Assembly: GCF_949628265.1 (NCBI RefSeq)
Contig: NC_088789.1
Span: 4,332,886-4,396,885, forward strand
Reading direction: 5' to 3'
Source of the DNA: Cloeon dipterum
Taxonomy: Eukaryota; Arthropoda; Insecta; Ephemeroptera; Baetidae
DNA length: 64,000 nt
A model generated the notes under the pieces. It had not been told where the DNA came from and did not search any database. It saw only the letters and a list, made by a program, of their open reading frames with translations. Position 1 is the first letter of the stretch, and every line of letters starts with the position of its first letter. A program made the translations under genes and the position numbers. Of this stretch, positions 47,287 through 61,700 are shown one piece after another.

Positions 47287-50200
47287 TTTGCTGCTTGTCT
47301 GCCGCTTCCCATGCCAAGTGGACAATGGCGAGTGAATAAATAAAATGGTAATAACGCAAGCAACGTGCGGCGCGGCTGTGATCGATAATAATGCTGGTCG
47401 CGTGCACAACCGATTCAAAACACACAGCAGCTCAAGCGTTTGATAATGCATGCGCGGAGCAGCAGTAAAATTGGTATGTGCCGGCTCCGTCCGATGAAAT
47501 AGCAGTGAAACGGAGGGGTGGTTGAATAAAAAAATTACACGCACGGCGACAGACAATACGAAAATTTGCCTGACCCCAGGAAGCACCTGCTCTCTCTCCT
47601 ATAGCTGTTTGTATAAAAAACACGTTGCTTTGTCTACCAATCCAGAACCAACCATCAAATTTTTATTCATCGCTCCGTACAGAAAAGATATTTGATATTC
47701 TCATCTCCACGCAAATTACAGCCTACGAAATTTTTACAAAGTAGGGAGAGGATTTTAAAATGAAGTTTGATTATATCTTTGTCTTTTTGTTACACACGGA
47801 GAAATATAGAAATCAATTTGATCCCTGGCACGAGAATTTCCGGAATAAGCGTGTTTTTCGCAATCTAATAGACGCTTGCTTTTGGCTGCGATGATAAATT
47901 TGATTGTGTCTGCCGAAATGCTGGTCAATTTGTTGCAGAACTGGCTCTTGGCCGCATTATAAAAGACAGAGCTGCTCGCTTTGGCATCAGGTAGACCAGA
48001 AATTAAACCAAGAAAGAAAGATAATGAATGATGAACGAATAATGATGTGAAGTAAATCCTGTGAATGATTGAATTTTAATAAAAATTAATTAAAAATCAA
48101 ACCTAAAAAACATATTCTATGGGCGGTGCCTTCTGCTTATAAGGACACAGACCGACAAGACTAAGACTTAGTCTTGTTCTGACCAAAAAAAATTTAGATA
48201 TGTTTGAACACCATTTAGAAATTTAAAAAGTAATAGTAAAAGTGGTTGTTTTAGCTTATAATAAGTTTCTCATAATTTATGAAACGTTGAATCACAAATT
48301 TGTAATGAGGAAAAAATAATAAAACTTTTGGAAATCTGAATGACTGTGTTAAGCTATAGAAACATTGAAACTTTCTTTTGATCTAAAAAAATACGGCATT
48401 AAAATTTCGAAACAATTTAGGTGTCTTTTAAAGCACTTACAACTATCTAGTTTATTCTTTTTTATTTGAAATTGAAACATTATAGAATATATAATGACTT
48501 AAGCGAAGAAAATTATTTGTTCACTGCGGAATTTACCTCATACACAGTAAAGACATAAAATATTACCATTCTTAACTATCTTGTTCTTAAATTTAATATT
48601 CTTGAGCATGTCACAACATTAACGTCTGCAGATCAAGTTCCAGTTTCATAAATAAACTTGGGTCCTCACGTGGATTACTCGTAAAAAGCCCGGTGGAATT
48701 CCACCTCGGCAACTCCTGACCTGGCCTTTGATTCCACATTTAGACTCCCTAGACCCACATAATTTTTTGCGCGCAAAAAATCGAGCGAGGCCGAAATAAT
48801 TTAATCTTTTTTACGCCCGCCAGTGCAATTCACTTTCAATATAGGCATGCACAACACAGCACGCCGCTTGAAGGCCTGTGTTACGTATCAGCAGCGCTTT
48901 GACTGATCGTTTAAAAAGGCCAGTGGCCACTACTTGCTACACTGGTCACACGCATACATTATTATATCAGAACGGTAATGAGCACGCCGGCTGCAACTGC
49001 AACACAACACGTCTATTACTGCATGTGCATTTCAATTAATGGCACAGCACCAACACCAATTCGATGATTGGGGCTTCAGTTTTGCTTGGAAAGCTGAATC
49101 AAGAGCGAAAATTGTAATTGGTAAACAAATTGTAGATAAAATTACCTATTAACTCTTTGGGGAAATTTTGAGAAATTATGATTGTACGTCAATTAATCGA
49201 TAAATGTTAAAATATGTGCTATACATTTTAAATTTAACAAAATCACGAGTAATTTCTGAAAAAAATAAGGGCAATCAAGATTCAATTAAAAATCATGAGA
49301 GAACTTGATTGAAAATATTTTTTTAAAATTGCCTTCGCACTCTACAAGAACGGGCGCAGACCGACAAGCGACAAGTCTCATTCTTGGATTGACCTAAAAA
49401 ATCTACACTCAATTAAATGCGTAGTATTTTTTACAGCTTCGAAAAAAGATATTGTAAAATTGAACGCTGAGAAATCAATGGATTGGTATATAGGAACGTG
49501 TTTGTAAGGTCGTGGTCGACTAGTCGCAAACTCTTTACTATTCCAGTTGGGTTTCTAATAATAAAGATTTATTAGTGAACCAGATTTTGGTGGCGAAAAG
49601 CAGACACCTGAGGTCTGGCTAGACTCTATGCTTCTAGCTATTAATCCCCGAGCAACGCACACTCCGCTCTGCGCCAAACGAAAATAAATAACAAATAAAG
49701 TGGCCGGCTGTCGGGCTGAGCACAGCCACGGCGCATTCATTCACTTGGATAAACGCCGGTCAACTTTCCCCGTTTACGTAATTGAGAAGAGAGGGAACAA
49801 GGGCCGGCTACTTAACCTACTTAAATGCAATAGCCGCCTTACGTCACTGCCGCAGACAGATTTGTGTGTGTGTTGTATGTGCTGTACGCTATAGTGATTA
49901 ATAAACTAAACAAACTATCGACTGGGGACGAGCGCTATTTACTCAATAACTTTGGCATCTTCAATATCCAATTGCTGAAATCCAATTTATACGAATTAAC
50001 ATGCTGATACGGTGCTACGAACGGAGGGGATTTGGCAAACTCGGGCAGGTTAGATCTTTGAGCACTTTTGGAAAACAAACTCAAAATGCCGTTACCGAGA
50101 TTTTTTTAATTTTTACTTCACATTTAACTGACTTGTTGCAGGTAGAATTATTTAACTCTCGTAGATTAAGGTGGCAAGCGTCAATCTGGATATAACTGGT

Positions 50201-50900
50201 CTGCGATAATAAAAATAAACCATTTCCTATATTTCACAATTGGCCTTGCCTCAATTTATAAAGTATTTTTAGCCCAATAAAATGTAAACAAACATATTAG
50301 GGACACTTTGGTAGTAATAAAAAAATTAAATTCTTATTTAATACTCATGACACTTTTTAACACAAAAAATCAGACTATTGAAAGAGATGCTGGTGTGATT
50401 TTGAGTTAGTTCAAAAAGTTATAATTTATACAATAATGAATGAAGAAACATTTAAACTAGAAGTTTATTAAAACTGGGTTGCATGGTTTAGGACGGGAAC
50501 ATATATATAATTTAATAACCAAAACCTTTGATTCCTTCCCTGTGTGTTTTTCCATAAACAACACTTTGCTTTTTCAATTGATATGGCTTCATATTTTCAT
50601 TGAATTGAGCCTCCAACTTGAACAGAGAGTCCCTCTAAACGTGGATAAGCCCAAGCAAACAGCTGTCTCTTTTCAACGCCAAATGCGGTTTATGCGCTTA
50701 TTTAGGTAGTTATATGCATTTCACGAATGGTTTAAGGAGCGATAAATGCTCTTTTGATGTATTTATTAAATAGGAATGCGCTAAAACCGTTTGAGCGTAA
50801 CAGCCATTGATCGTCGTGATAATGATAACACAAAACTTTTGCAACAGCGTATCAATGCGAAATACTCTTGACAAAATTTCACATTTCCCAATTTCCTGAT
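47287..50900. other. Noncoding: IFT20 5' flank and AT-rich DNA with two GC patches
   Basis: The IFT20 promoter lies in 47287-47640. Beyond it I see no gene. GC-rich patches occur at about 48780-49020 and 49600-49870. ATTATAAAAGA near 47957 is TATA-like. An 11-bp inverted repeat with a 1-nt centre (48152-48174) lies in a segment partly repeated at about 49348. Confidence 0.4.
48152..48174. repeat. 11-bp inverted repeat, 1-nt spacer
   Basis: ACAAGACTAAG, then A, then CTTAGTCTTGT. Its flank (CAGACCGACAAG upstream, TTCTGACCWAAAAA downstream) recurs in diverged form at 49348-49405 (CAGACCGACAAG...GATTGACCTAAAAAATCTA). That suggests two copies of one small element. Confidence 0.5.
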
Positions 50901-53800
50901 GTTTCTTACGAAAATCTGTAGCACGCATCGAGATCATAGCGAGTGTCTCTCTTACTAAGCAGAATAAGGCAGAGCTGGCCTTGGCGGTTGCGGCCGCGCG
51001 GCGAGCACAAAGCCGCGACTTGTGCAGTAGAGACGCGCGTTCTTTCATTTTCCACAAGTCGGACGCGCGCGATGAAAAGCGCTTTTCATCTCGGTTATCC
51101 AATCGTCGCCGTCAGCGTCCGTGCGAAATAATCACCGACTTCCTTGAGTTGCATCTTTTTCGATTCATCATTCGCGCGCGACTTTTACTTTTAGCTTAAA
51201 GAGCAGTGCGTTTTGCAAGTTTGCAACAAAAGAGCGATATCGTGCTATTATTATTCAATTATGAGTGGTCCACCGTAATTCATCCTCTCTTGTGCCTTTC
51301 GTCTATCAATCAACTCGCAGCAGACGATCATACTCCAATTACGAAAGCGTACGCGGCGCGCGATAATAAATACCTGCGCGCCGCGGCTATACAGAAACCG
51401 CCTTCTGCTCGTGGCTAAATTGAAAATGACAGTGATAATATAGTCTGCGAGCCTAATGACGATCAGGTCCAATTTGAATCAATCATTTACCGGCAAACTG
51501 GATTGTTCCCAATCAATTTGAAGTAAATAACACAAAACATAACTCATAGGCTTAATTTCGCAAGAGAAATATTTGATTCAGGAGTCATGATTTTTGCTTA
51601 TTTGTGCCCGATTTCTATTTTCGGAACAGATTTTCACCTTTAACTATGTGGTTTCAAGTGATTGTGTTTTTACAACTTCCTGATTCGTTCAGAGGTTGGC
51701 AGCCGGCATCGCACAGGTGCGTCGCATGTTGCATATATGTTCGTCCGTATATCGGAGTTCCGACGTGGGTGCTGCGGCGTTCACGATTCCACAACCCGGC
51801 GCGGCGGTAAACGAGGAAGCAGGTAGAAATGTTTTCAAAGGTGGAAATCCCTGCACGATTGGGTCGGGACGAGGAATGATTTTTATCTCCACTTGTGCGG
51901 CAAGCTGCTTTAGTAAATTACGGCGTGATTTGCATCATTTTCAATTTTATGGCTCTTAAGAAGGGAATTCCGATAGTTCATTTCCACAACAATTATCGAG
52001 GCTCTTTTTCCTGCGCGTCTGATTTACTTTGAGGCACTACAAAGTAAGAAAAATAGCCATACAAAACTTAAAACCATCATTTATATACTCCAAACGGTGA
52101 ATGGAGTGAAAATTATCATATTTAGATATGTTCGATAAAAAGAATTAGTATGAGAGAAGCAGCAAAGAGTTGTAAAAATTGATACGGACGCGTGAAGGCT
52201 TAGTGTTGCACGGATAATTGCGTTTAGTAAATTATTCATTCAATATAGACTCCAAAACAAAAGTCTTAATCACCAAAACAGAAAAAACTTCTAATGGTCC
52301 GCATGTTCAATGCATACAAATTTTATTTTTCCAAACACTACTTTTCAATAATATTTTGTTTTTTAAACCTATCTGACAAGTGATAAACCTCAGTCGATTT
52401 TAAATTGCATCATATTTCTGTCATTTTTAATATACAGTTAAAAATTGACACATAATTATCTACTCTCACACGATATTGACAAATTTTTAGCAATCAAGAT
52501 TCATTTATAATATAAACATCAAATCAATAAATCTTGATTACTTGAAATTTCTCTATATCGTCGTCTATTTTCTGGATATTAGACGATTTTGCTAATGCAA
52601 GGCCAAACAGTTGTATACAGTTGATTTTAAGATTACATTATTTTTAGGTGCAGAGATAATCTAAATCATTTTATACAGAGCATAATTAAAAGTTGAGATA
52701 CTTATACATTCAAACTTAGCCAGACAGGATTAAGCCCCCTGAATTTTTATTTTGAATTGTTTTAGGAAAAAGCATAATAATAAAAAAATGTATGCCCCGA
52801 AAAAGACATTTAATGGGAAAAGATTAATAATATAAATGGACAAAACAGCCGACTGAAATTTATTGTTTTTCCTTGAAAAGAAAAAATGACTAAAATGCAG
52901 CCCAACTGACTTAAAATACAAAAAATATTTTCATGTCAATGCTGCACAGAAAGCCAGAAAATATTTTCAAACAATTTTCATTCCACCAAGAATTCCCAAT
53001 TAACTAAAAAACCTTCTTGAACTTTTTGCTAATTGAAATTCTGCATAATATTATGAAGTTTAAATTATAAAAATGCTTGAAAAAGATTTCCTGTCCACCT
53101 TTATACACAATTTATGCAAATAAAAATCTCGTTGTTGCCTATTTCGCTTATTTTTACACAACACATGCCCATTTTTACTGAAAACGAAATCGGAATTAAA
53201 AATGAAAACAGAAATGCGTGAGAGGATACTCGTCTGGTCGGCAGACGGTTTCGGCTTTCATAGCGGCGCGGCGCAAAAACGCGAGAGGGGCCATGCATGG
53301 CAACACCACAAAATCCATCCTCGCACACAAAGGTTGCTTGCCAAAGGACCCATCGAGGGGAAAACGGATTTTTTTCTGCGTCTTCCTCTCGTGGCAGGTA
53401 GCGGCGCAGTGCCGAGAGGGGCAGCAGCACGAAGGAAAAAAGGAGAGGAGCGAGAGAACTGAAAAATATATATAACCGCCGCGGGCCGATACCAATAATC
53501 GTAATGACGCTAATAAATGCTCCAACGTCCGCAGCCCAACTACAGAATTATGTAGCCGCGCGGCAGACAGGCAGGCCAGATAGTTTTAATATTTCCGCGC
53601 CGGAAGTCAAACAGGTTTTCGGAGCAGAGATGCTGCCAACTTTGCTCTCCTGTGAGATCGGTCTGACCTTCAAGAGGAAGCGAGCATCACTAAAACTTTA
53701 TTTCAGCACGCCAATGATGCGCAAAATAACTGGCACTTAAATGCTCAAACTGCAAAATTGTCTAGCTATTAATGTGAAAATTTTGAAATAAAGATATTCT
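50901..53800. other. Noncoding DNA with GC-rich islands
   Basis: GC-rich islands at about 50940-51420, 51690-51900 and 53210-53640 alternate with AT-rich DNA. No frame has a plausible ATG, family or splice support. The first island holds a 20-bp perfect palindrome and an adjacent 9-bp inverted repeat. AT-rich 52491-52545 has a 10-bp inverted repeat (AATCAAGATT...AATCTTGATT). Confidence 0.4.
51071..51090. repeat. 20-bp perfect palindrome
   Basis: GATGAAAAGCGCTTTTCATC is its own reverse complement. Just to the left, CGACTTGTG (51016-51024) and CACAAGTCG (51053-51061) form a second inverted repeat. Both lie in a GC-rich island without a gene. It could be a binding site for a dimeric factor or the stem of a cruciform. 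Confidence 0.7.
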
Positions 53801-56800
53801 TCTGATTAATAATACGTTGAAAACGGGCGCTTCGTGGAAGTTCAAATTGTAGTGCAGGTGAACAATTCAATTATTTAAATTTTCATTTGTAACTTATAGC
53901 CTCTGAGATTAAGCAAAGTAAAATTTAACAAAGTGTCATTTAGGTTTTTGAATGAAAGCATGTGTCATAATTATTGATAGGATTTCCACATTTTTGTTTT
54001 GTGGCTTGTATCGTTTTTCTTGTTTTCCTGCTAACAAAACTATATGTTTTTCAACAAAAATGTTATTTCCGCTTCAAAGGTCAAACTCATAAATTGATTT
54101 GTTTCACTTGCCTAAAAACTACTCAATGTCCATTGAAGTCCCATTCGTGTTATTCTTAAGTTGACAAATTTAAAATAAAATGTATAAACAATCAATGCAC
54201 CTGTACAATCATGTCGTAGGTCGCTGTTTTAAATATGTACTAAAATCAATCGTTGTCGTGTACTCGTAGCAAGGCTAGTTTCGTCAGTACTGTTTGCATT
54301 TAATAGATAGACACACAACAGGAACAACTAATTAAGATTATTGTAAAAATACGGTGAGTACAAAATAATAGATGAGTTTAGCAAATTTTAAAAATCAATT
54401 TTTTGGCCTAATGTTATATACACATTTGCTAATTGTTTAGAGAGATTTTCAGGTTAAACCATTGAATTTTAATTTTAAGACTTCACTTTAAAAATAATAA
54501 TTTTGCGTTCTAGGAATTATAATACCTGGGTTTTGAAGGTTTATTTCATTGGAATTTAAAACAGTAAAACAGACTTGGTTCAAGCATTTTTTTTGTACAA
54601 TTCCTCTGATTTTGTTAGGACATTTTTCTACTTATTCTGTCGTTGGAGATAGTTGTTTTCCATTCAGAATTTGTATTTAAAATGCTGCAAGACTTTTGCA
54701 TTTTAAATAAATGTGTATTACGATTTTTTGATGAAAAAAGGAGGAAGTTTTTTTAGCATGAGGATGAAGTCCGTCTCTTTCATGATATGGAAAAACCAAC
54801 CTTGAGTGTTGACATCTAAATTAAGAATTCCTAAAAGGTTACAAAATTAAATCTGAATGAAGAAATCGTACCTCAGAAAAACTCATTTCAAAATCGGAGA
54901 TCAAGAGAGTTTGTATTTTTAATATAAGATAAACGCTGTCAATAGACATTATCGCCTTGCTTTTTTATTGCTTCCCCTTGCTGCCGATAACTTGATCTCA
55001 GTCAGATCTCGTGCAAGGAACAAGTTAGCTGTCTCGAAAATTGCCGTCAATATACGGCTTTGGAAGAGGAAGCTGATTGCTGCTGTCGGGCCAAAAATCA
55101 CGCTGCGGCCCGACCGCAGAAGTCAACGCTTTTACTAGGAGCAACAAAAACAAATTGCATCGCGTGTTTGCCCGTATATTTGGGGGCCAAATCACGCACG
55201 CAATTTCTTTTGTTTACACAACCTCTCGCTTTCGTCGTCAATTTAATGCGGCTCGTCCGGACTTAATTATCGCGTCCATCAGCAGAGTGGCAGTAAAATT
55301 ATTTCACAGCTCGCGAGACATTTAAAGGGCAGTTAAACTGTTGCCGCAATAACTCGGCATTAAAATCTATAAAACAGCAGCCGCAGAGCGGGTTTCTTAT
55401 TATGGCCGCGGACGCGGAGAGCTAGAGACAGACGCGAGAGATGCGATAAAGGAGTTAGTGCGCCGTGCAGCTTGGCTGGAGACATCAATGAGCGATTTAC
55501 AACGTGGGTCGCGCGTGCATTTGACCGCGTATACGCTCGATTATTTACTTACCATGCATACACATATACAACGTGCTACTATTACGTTAGAATGTGGAAC
55601 ATTTGAAAGTTGAAAATAAAAGCATCAACCCTGAACTGGACACGCTGGCTGGAGCAATCGCGGGCACGACGGGAGGGCGTGATCGCCGCCGTGCGCAACA
55701 TTCCGCGCGTATGTCACTGAGAAACCCATTATTTGAATACAATCGGATCGGTGAGCGGAATGAAATTGATGATTTATACGCGCACCGCCGAGAGTGAATA
55801 ATACGAACCATATTGAAAAGTATCTGTGAAGTACACGCTGTATTTAATTGCCCCTTATAAAGCGGTCGATATGTTTATTGATTTGATCTAAGATAACAAA
55901 ATGAGTATATTTTAATTTATTTCCTGCCAACAATTCAAAATTCACTGCACCATTTCTGGACTTTTAGACAGGTCCAGAAAAATTCTTCTTCAGAGACGAG
56001 TTGGACGGTGTGCAGTTTTTGTAAATCTGATGGTTTACAGCTAAGATTTGGAGGAAAACGTGTTTTCTTTCGGAGACCAGAGTAATTAAAACACAATGTG
56101 ACAGCTAAATATCGGTTTGCAAGTGATGCATTTACGAAAACTGCATACCCCTCGACTCGTATTCATGTCCCACGATATACTGAAGTAGTTTCGAGGTGAT
56201 ATTCACAAAATTCCGTTGTGCAGTGAGGTGCAAACAACAAAAAATTGTATAATTTTGCTTTTTTAGGGTGCAAAAAAGGGGTTGGCTTTCTAAGACCTCT
56301 GGGGCTATCTAGGGTAGGTTAAGACTAGTCTAGTGGTGTTTGGTTGTGGTTTTTGAAAATCAGACCAATTAAGGGCGTGTAAACCTTTTTTAACCCTCAA
56401 AAAAGCAACTTTTTTGTAGTTTTCATTTTTTAGTAAAATTTTGAAGCAAAACTCCATTCCAGGTTTTGACTTACCCAACTCATTTGTACGCTCTCAAAGG
56501 TGGCAATATCAAAATTTAAAATTTCCACACATTCATTTTGAAATTTGAGTTACATTCCAGAAATTTGATTTAAGAGACCCATCACTCAAGTCAAAAAGGA
56601 AGTTGCTCCACTCGATGATACCAGTTCAAAGGTGTCCAAATTGTAATTCTACGACCAATTTGGATTAAAAATAAAAAAATCCAAAAGCACCCATAAAACC
56701 CGCAAAGGTGGGAAAGTCAGGAACATTTTAATGGTGTGTTTGGTAAAATAGGGCCTAGTGTCAGCAAAAATTTATCATCAAGATCTCCAGACCCCTGCCA

Positions 56801-57800
56801 GAACTACGTACCTTTTATGGGTACAAACTTACAAAGGCTCATCTATAACCCTAAAAAATGTATCTCTGTTTATAAAAATAAATCTTTTTATATATTACTT
56901 ACTTTGTACAACTTTTTCAATGTCAAAAATAGCAAACCTTTATTCATCTAAATTAATCATTTTAAAATTAGCTTGCTAAGTACATAGAATATTAACCTTG
57001 CGGTGAAACTAATACCATTAAAATAAGTTACCACTTTCCGTTTCTGCCTGATGAGTTTGAATTTATTACAACTAACGATGTCAGTGAGTATCAAACTCAA
57101 TAATTTACATGCTCCCAAGCAGAGTAAGAAGTAACACGGAGTCGCATTGTTTTCTAATTGTCCACGCAAGCATTCCATTGGTGAACTGAACGTGAAACAG
57201 GCCCTAAATATCTGAAAGCCATTAAGCCACCGACGCTTGGAACGCAAACTCTCTGCTGTTCAAACATTCTAATCTCCTTGTCACGTTAGGTGGAAATCAA
57301 ATGAACATACATTCAGCTTGACGGAGAGCGTACAAACGCGTCGAAAGCAGCTCTATTCAAACTGGATTTACGGGGAGATTCTCATTCAAAACAGGTTTGA
57401 GAATTCAAGGCAATTTTAACATTTTTTAGGCTATTATTAAGTAAAATATGATTTGGCGGAAAATGTATATCAAAATAAAAGCTCTAGCCGTCAATGCTTT
57501 GAAATTGGCTTGTGAACGGATTTTTTGTTAATTAAAAAGAAAATCAAGAAAGAAGGGGAAATGAAGAAAATTTACCGCACAGGTATGTGGTTAAGTGAGG
57601 GTAAAATATAAAGGAGTTGGCTGTATTGCACATTAAGAAATAACGGGACATCACTCCCGAATTTTTACTCGTATATACAAGTAGACTATAGTCCCAAATT
57701 TGTGATTCTATTTAATACATATTTTCTAGACCGGTCCAAGGCCTGATTGGATCAGTAAAAGCTGAGCTCTCTGATTTTTCTTTAAATTATCCAGAATATA
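53801..57800. other. Noncoding DNA with one GC-rich island
   Basis: AT-rich on both sides of a GC-rich block at about 54960-55790 that contains TATAAAA (about 55367). A 67-codon plus-strand frame at 55594 has no ATG at its head and is not called. 56220-56720 is low-complexity T/A-rich DNA with no recognised element. Confidence 0.4.
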
Positions 57801-58170
57801 AAGTTCAATTAATTATTAAAAATCAGTTGTAAGTCTCCAGGAATTGCGGTTAATGGAAGCAAAAGAATTTTCTTTTAATGGCGATTCTTATTTCCAGACT
57901 CTTCTCAGCCGTTGTCACAAAGACAATGCCTTTCTAGCTCGCCTAGCTTGCCGCGGCGAGACGCGAAACTTAAGAAGCGAAAAAGAATATTATTCAAACA
58001 CTTTTATTTCTTATTATTGTATGTATAAAGGCATAAAGGAGCCGAGCTGAAGAGGCATGTACGCAATCTTTGGCCGCGCGCGCTCTTTGTACGATTGCGG
58101 AAGAGGTAATTCGAGCCCGAGCGCCGCGCCGCCGTCGTCGTCGTCTTCTCAACCCTCGGTGGGCACCTTA

Positions 58171-58213
<43 letters not shown>

Positions 58214-61200
58214 TACACATAAGGAACAGAGAGGCACAGACACACAGCGCCTGCTGCCATTTGATGCCCTCGAATGCGCATTTTACGCAGAGTTACATCA
58301 CACGAATGTGAAAAGAGCGAGCGTTTAATCCCCAGCAGCAGCGCCGTTTTTCTTTTATTATAATCTGTTTCCTGCTCTTTCTTCGCCGGGCAAACGAGTT
58401 TCTCGTCGGATTCCACACCCTGAATCTGAGCATGAGCGCCCTTTTCAATTCGCAGCGGCCTACCTGATAAATAACGAACGCAAAAGATCTCGAGAGTGCC
58501 GGTGTAATTTCGCTAATTTATCTGCTGCTCGAGAGACGAGCTGCCGCTTTTTGTGTGCGTGTGGAGACAACCGAGAAAGGGTCTGGCAGTTTAATCGCTC
58601 CAGCAGATACCAATAATGCGGTTTTTGCGCGCTGCTTTGACGTTTCCTGCTCCCGAGAAATCGCGTTTCTCTCCGTTCTGATTCGATAAGTTGATAAGAT
58701 AGACAAAGGAGAGGCTGCATTAAGCACTGAGCAAAAAAAGAGGCACAATTCGATAAATTTGTCCACTGCACACAGGCTCATAAAATTTGTTATATATGGT
58801 ATTTAATTAAATTAACTGTGTATTTCAAGAGAAATATGTAAATGAACAATTGCCTCAGAAAGAAATTCCTGTAAGACGCTGTTGCATCAACTAAAGCAAG
58901 CTTAAAATTCTTTAGAACCTTGTGATTGCTGATTAAACAAGTAAAAATAAAAAGCTTGTAGAATTTGATTATTTATTTTTTGAATAAACTTCACTATTGC
59001 TAAAAAGGAAAACGATCTTCAAAATTAGCATAAAAAAGATCTTTTGAAAAGAGTTTTGATTAAAATTGAAACTTTTAACAAACTTCAACCGATAAAAAAA
59101 CCAAGGAAAAATAGGGAAATGTGGGAAACATTAAATAATCATAATTTATTTGCGCCTTGAGTTTTTGCTTAATTTTGATATCCAAAGAAATATATGCAGG
59201 CCCCTTTAGTAGACTGGGAAATATGGGAAAAATAAATTGAACTTGAAAAGTTACATCAATATAAAACTGGAATATTACTTTCTCTGACCAACAATGCTTC
59301 AGAACCAAGCATAGCAGGAAAACTAACAAAAAATCGATACTAAAAAGACCACTGTCTGCAGGCTGTCATAATCGCAAGCCGCGATTGATTTATCTCATGT
59401 GGCGTTGCGGGTAATTAATTATCCCCACACGCACTTAAGGCGTGCGTTAATTACAAAAAGAGAGAAATGAGACGGTAATCAAGATGCGTTCCGCCCCGAA
59501 CGCGCAGATATGTGCGTATGAGAAAATGCCTGTCTTTCGACCAATTGGCTGACAAGAATCCGAAATGCACAGGTACGGAAGAAGGTGTGCCCGCCGCCAG
59601 GCAACACCCTTTCGTATTTTACGTGCGAAAACAACACACACGCTGCGGCCGATGTCGCTGACCTTCGTGTGCTGGGTGCCCCCTCGCGGGCGGAATGCCG
59701 TCATCTCGCTCGTCTCTCTTTCTCTCTCTTCTTGCGCTGCTCTTTGTGTGTGTAATCTGCGCGCGTGGAAATAAGAAAAAAATAAAAAAAATCGTACGTA
59801 CACTCTTCTCTCCTCCGCTGGAGTCAATCTTCTTCGCCGCAAGAGCCAGCCAGCACGCCCTGAAAATGCTGGCCGACCAGATCTGCTGCAGCACACGCCT
59901 TCAGAACCTTTGCCAAAGGAAAAAGGCGAAGCTGGAAATTGCTCTCGTGATCGAGCTGATTTGAATACAATATGTCACTTTTGTCCTTTTCTTTCTTTAG
60001 AGTTTCAAAAGAGTAGATGTGACTATGGTAATAATACGTTATTAGGTGTTTTTTTTACCAGCAGATACTCACAAGAACGATCTAATTCGATTTTCTTGAA
60101 ATATAAATAACAAGTAAAGAATAATTTGGTAAAAAAGCACAATTTGAAAGATAACTAAAGTCTGCTTTCATAAATCAGGGTAAAGTATCGTATAATTTAC
60201 ATTGGAGGTTGCTACTTCTGCTCTCAGGATTTTAGTGGCAAAAAATGCCATGAAATATTTCTATTTTTTTCATTTGAGCATTAATTTGGAAACTAGAAAG
60301 ACAAATTCATTAAAATGTATGAGAAAGTTAGAGATAATATTCTTCTCAAATGAATTTTGCTCTTAGGCGCCCATCGAAGTTAAGCCATTCAAGCCATTGC
60401 AAAAGGGGGAGATTAGATCACCTAAAATCCCTGTCTGTTGTTACTTTTCATGATCAAATTTCTCAAAAATTGCATGTTGGTTTTAAAAATTAAATAATAA
60501 GTCTATAAGTAAAATAATCAAAAGTCCGATGTAGTATAAATGTTTGCAATTATTGTAGAAACTTGTTAAAGTGGTTTGAACAATTAAATAAATTAAAAAT
60601 CCATGCCCTTAATTGTGTTATTATGACAAGATCTACGGAAGGTGTGCTATAGAATAATATATACAATTGTGTTGCATTGTATTTCGTCAATGCAAAATGT
60701 ATACAATTTGAGCTTCTTAATATGGCGTATTCAAATTGAAATCGCAAAACTCTCAAATATCATGCGTCAGTTGATAGGTCTCGACGAGAGGAATTTAAAT
60801 CGAGAATAAAACAACGTGAAGTGATATATTTCCGTCAAAATTATAGCATAAAACCAGATTTAAATTTCTACAGCTCTTGAAATAAACGTTACAACTTTCT
60901 CGGAAATATTTTATAAACTCTTTACTGCCTGTTACTTATCCGAAATTGATGTCAAAGTGACTGAAACTGATATTGACTGAAAAACGTCGCCACCGACTGT
61001 AGAACACGGAATAAAGGCCTGCGTGACACCGGACACCTGTGCAATCGTCAGCAGGCCGCAATAATGAGAGCCCCTTATATATTCCTGCCAGAGGCGCGCG
61101 GACGGTGCAAAAGGAACAAAAAGCTCTGAATAATGGGATTTAAGAAAACCATCGGAATGCAGGAATTTCCCGGTGATTGGTTTTGCGTCAGCTCTCGTTT

Positions 61201-61700
61201 GCGTCTCGTCTCGGCCTCTCTTTAATAATTATGCATCGTGCAGTAGGGAGCCCTTTGCGTCGGTTTTGGAACGCATGTGTGTGTAAAACAAACACCCCTG
61301 TGCTGTGCTGCGTCTCGCCATTACCCGCCAGCACAATAAAAGGCTTTCCTCCTTCGTCAGGTGTAATCGAATCTGTTTTGGCATGTGAAACCGCAATGTG
61401 CCGACTGCGAACAAGAGGGCAAACATCTGACAGCGCTTGTGGTGACCAGATTGAGTGACCCGGCCTGGCTGCATTGCGACACATCTTCCTGTTCACCCGA
61501 AGCCTATTCGCGCCTTCAATTTTCTTTGGCTTCGGATCGAGTTTTGAGAGCAACTTGGAAAATTTCTACGCCACCGACATGCACATTCGGCCACTCGGCC
61601 GGAACGCCCTCCGCTCGTTTTGCGCGCCCGATTGACTCCGACTAAACTGTGTCGACTGTGAATATTTTCTTTAGTTTTTTATTCCGTCTGCGGCAGCAAG
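57801..61700. other. Noncoding DNA with GC-rich islands and microsatellite
   Basis: GC-rich islands at about 57930-58700, 59470-59900 and 61010-61640. The first has a GATA cluster (GATAAGTTGATAAGATAG at about 58685). 59409-59425 is a near-palindromic homeodomain-like site (GGGTAATTAATTATCCC). Open frames here have no family or splice support. Confidence 0.4.
58172..58208. repeat. (CA)n microsatellite
   Basis: About 18 uninterrupted CA/AC units, followed by imperfect copies to about 58220. A short (GTC)n run lies just before it (about 58132-58146). Confidence 0.95.

Noticed and set aside
47287-47660. RFX X-box upstream of IFT20 (and of CFAP20)
   Set aside because: Searched both strands for GTNRCC-N1-3-RGYAAC-like sites; only half-sites were found.
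55594-55797. 67-codon plus-strand frame in a GC-rich island
   Set aside because: It begins with GTG rather than ATG, has no family resemblance, and its long open length is expected in GC-rich DNA.
61177-61645. Overlapping open frames on both strands of a GC-rich patch
   Set aside because: Frames open on both strands at once point to low stop-codon density in GC-rich DNA rather than coding.
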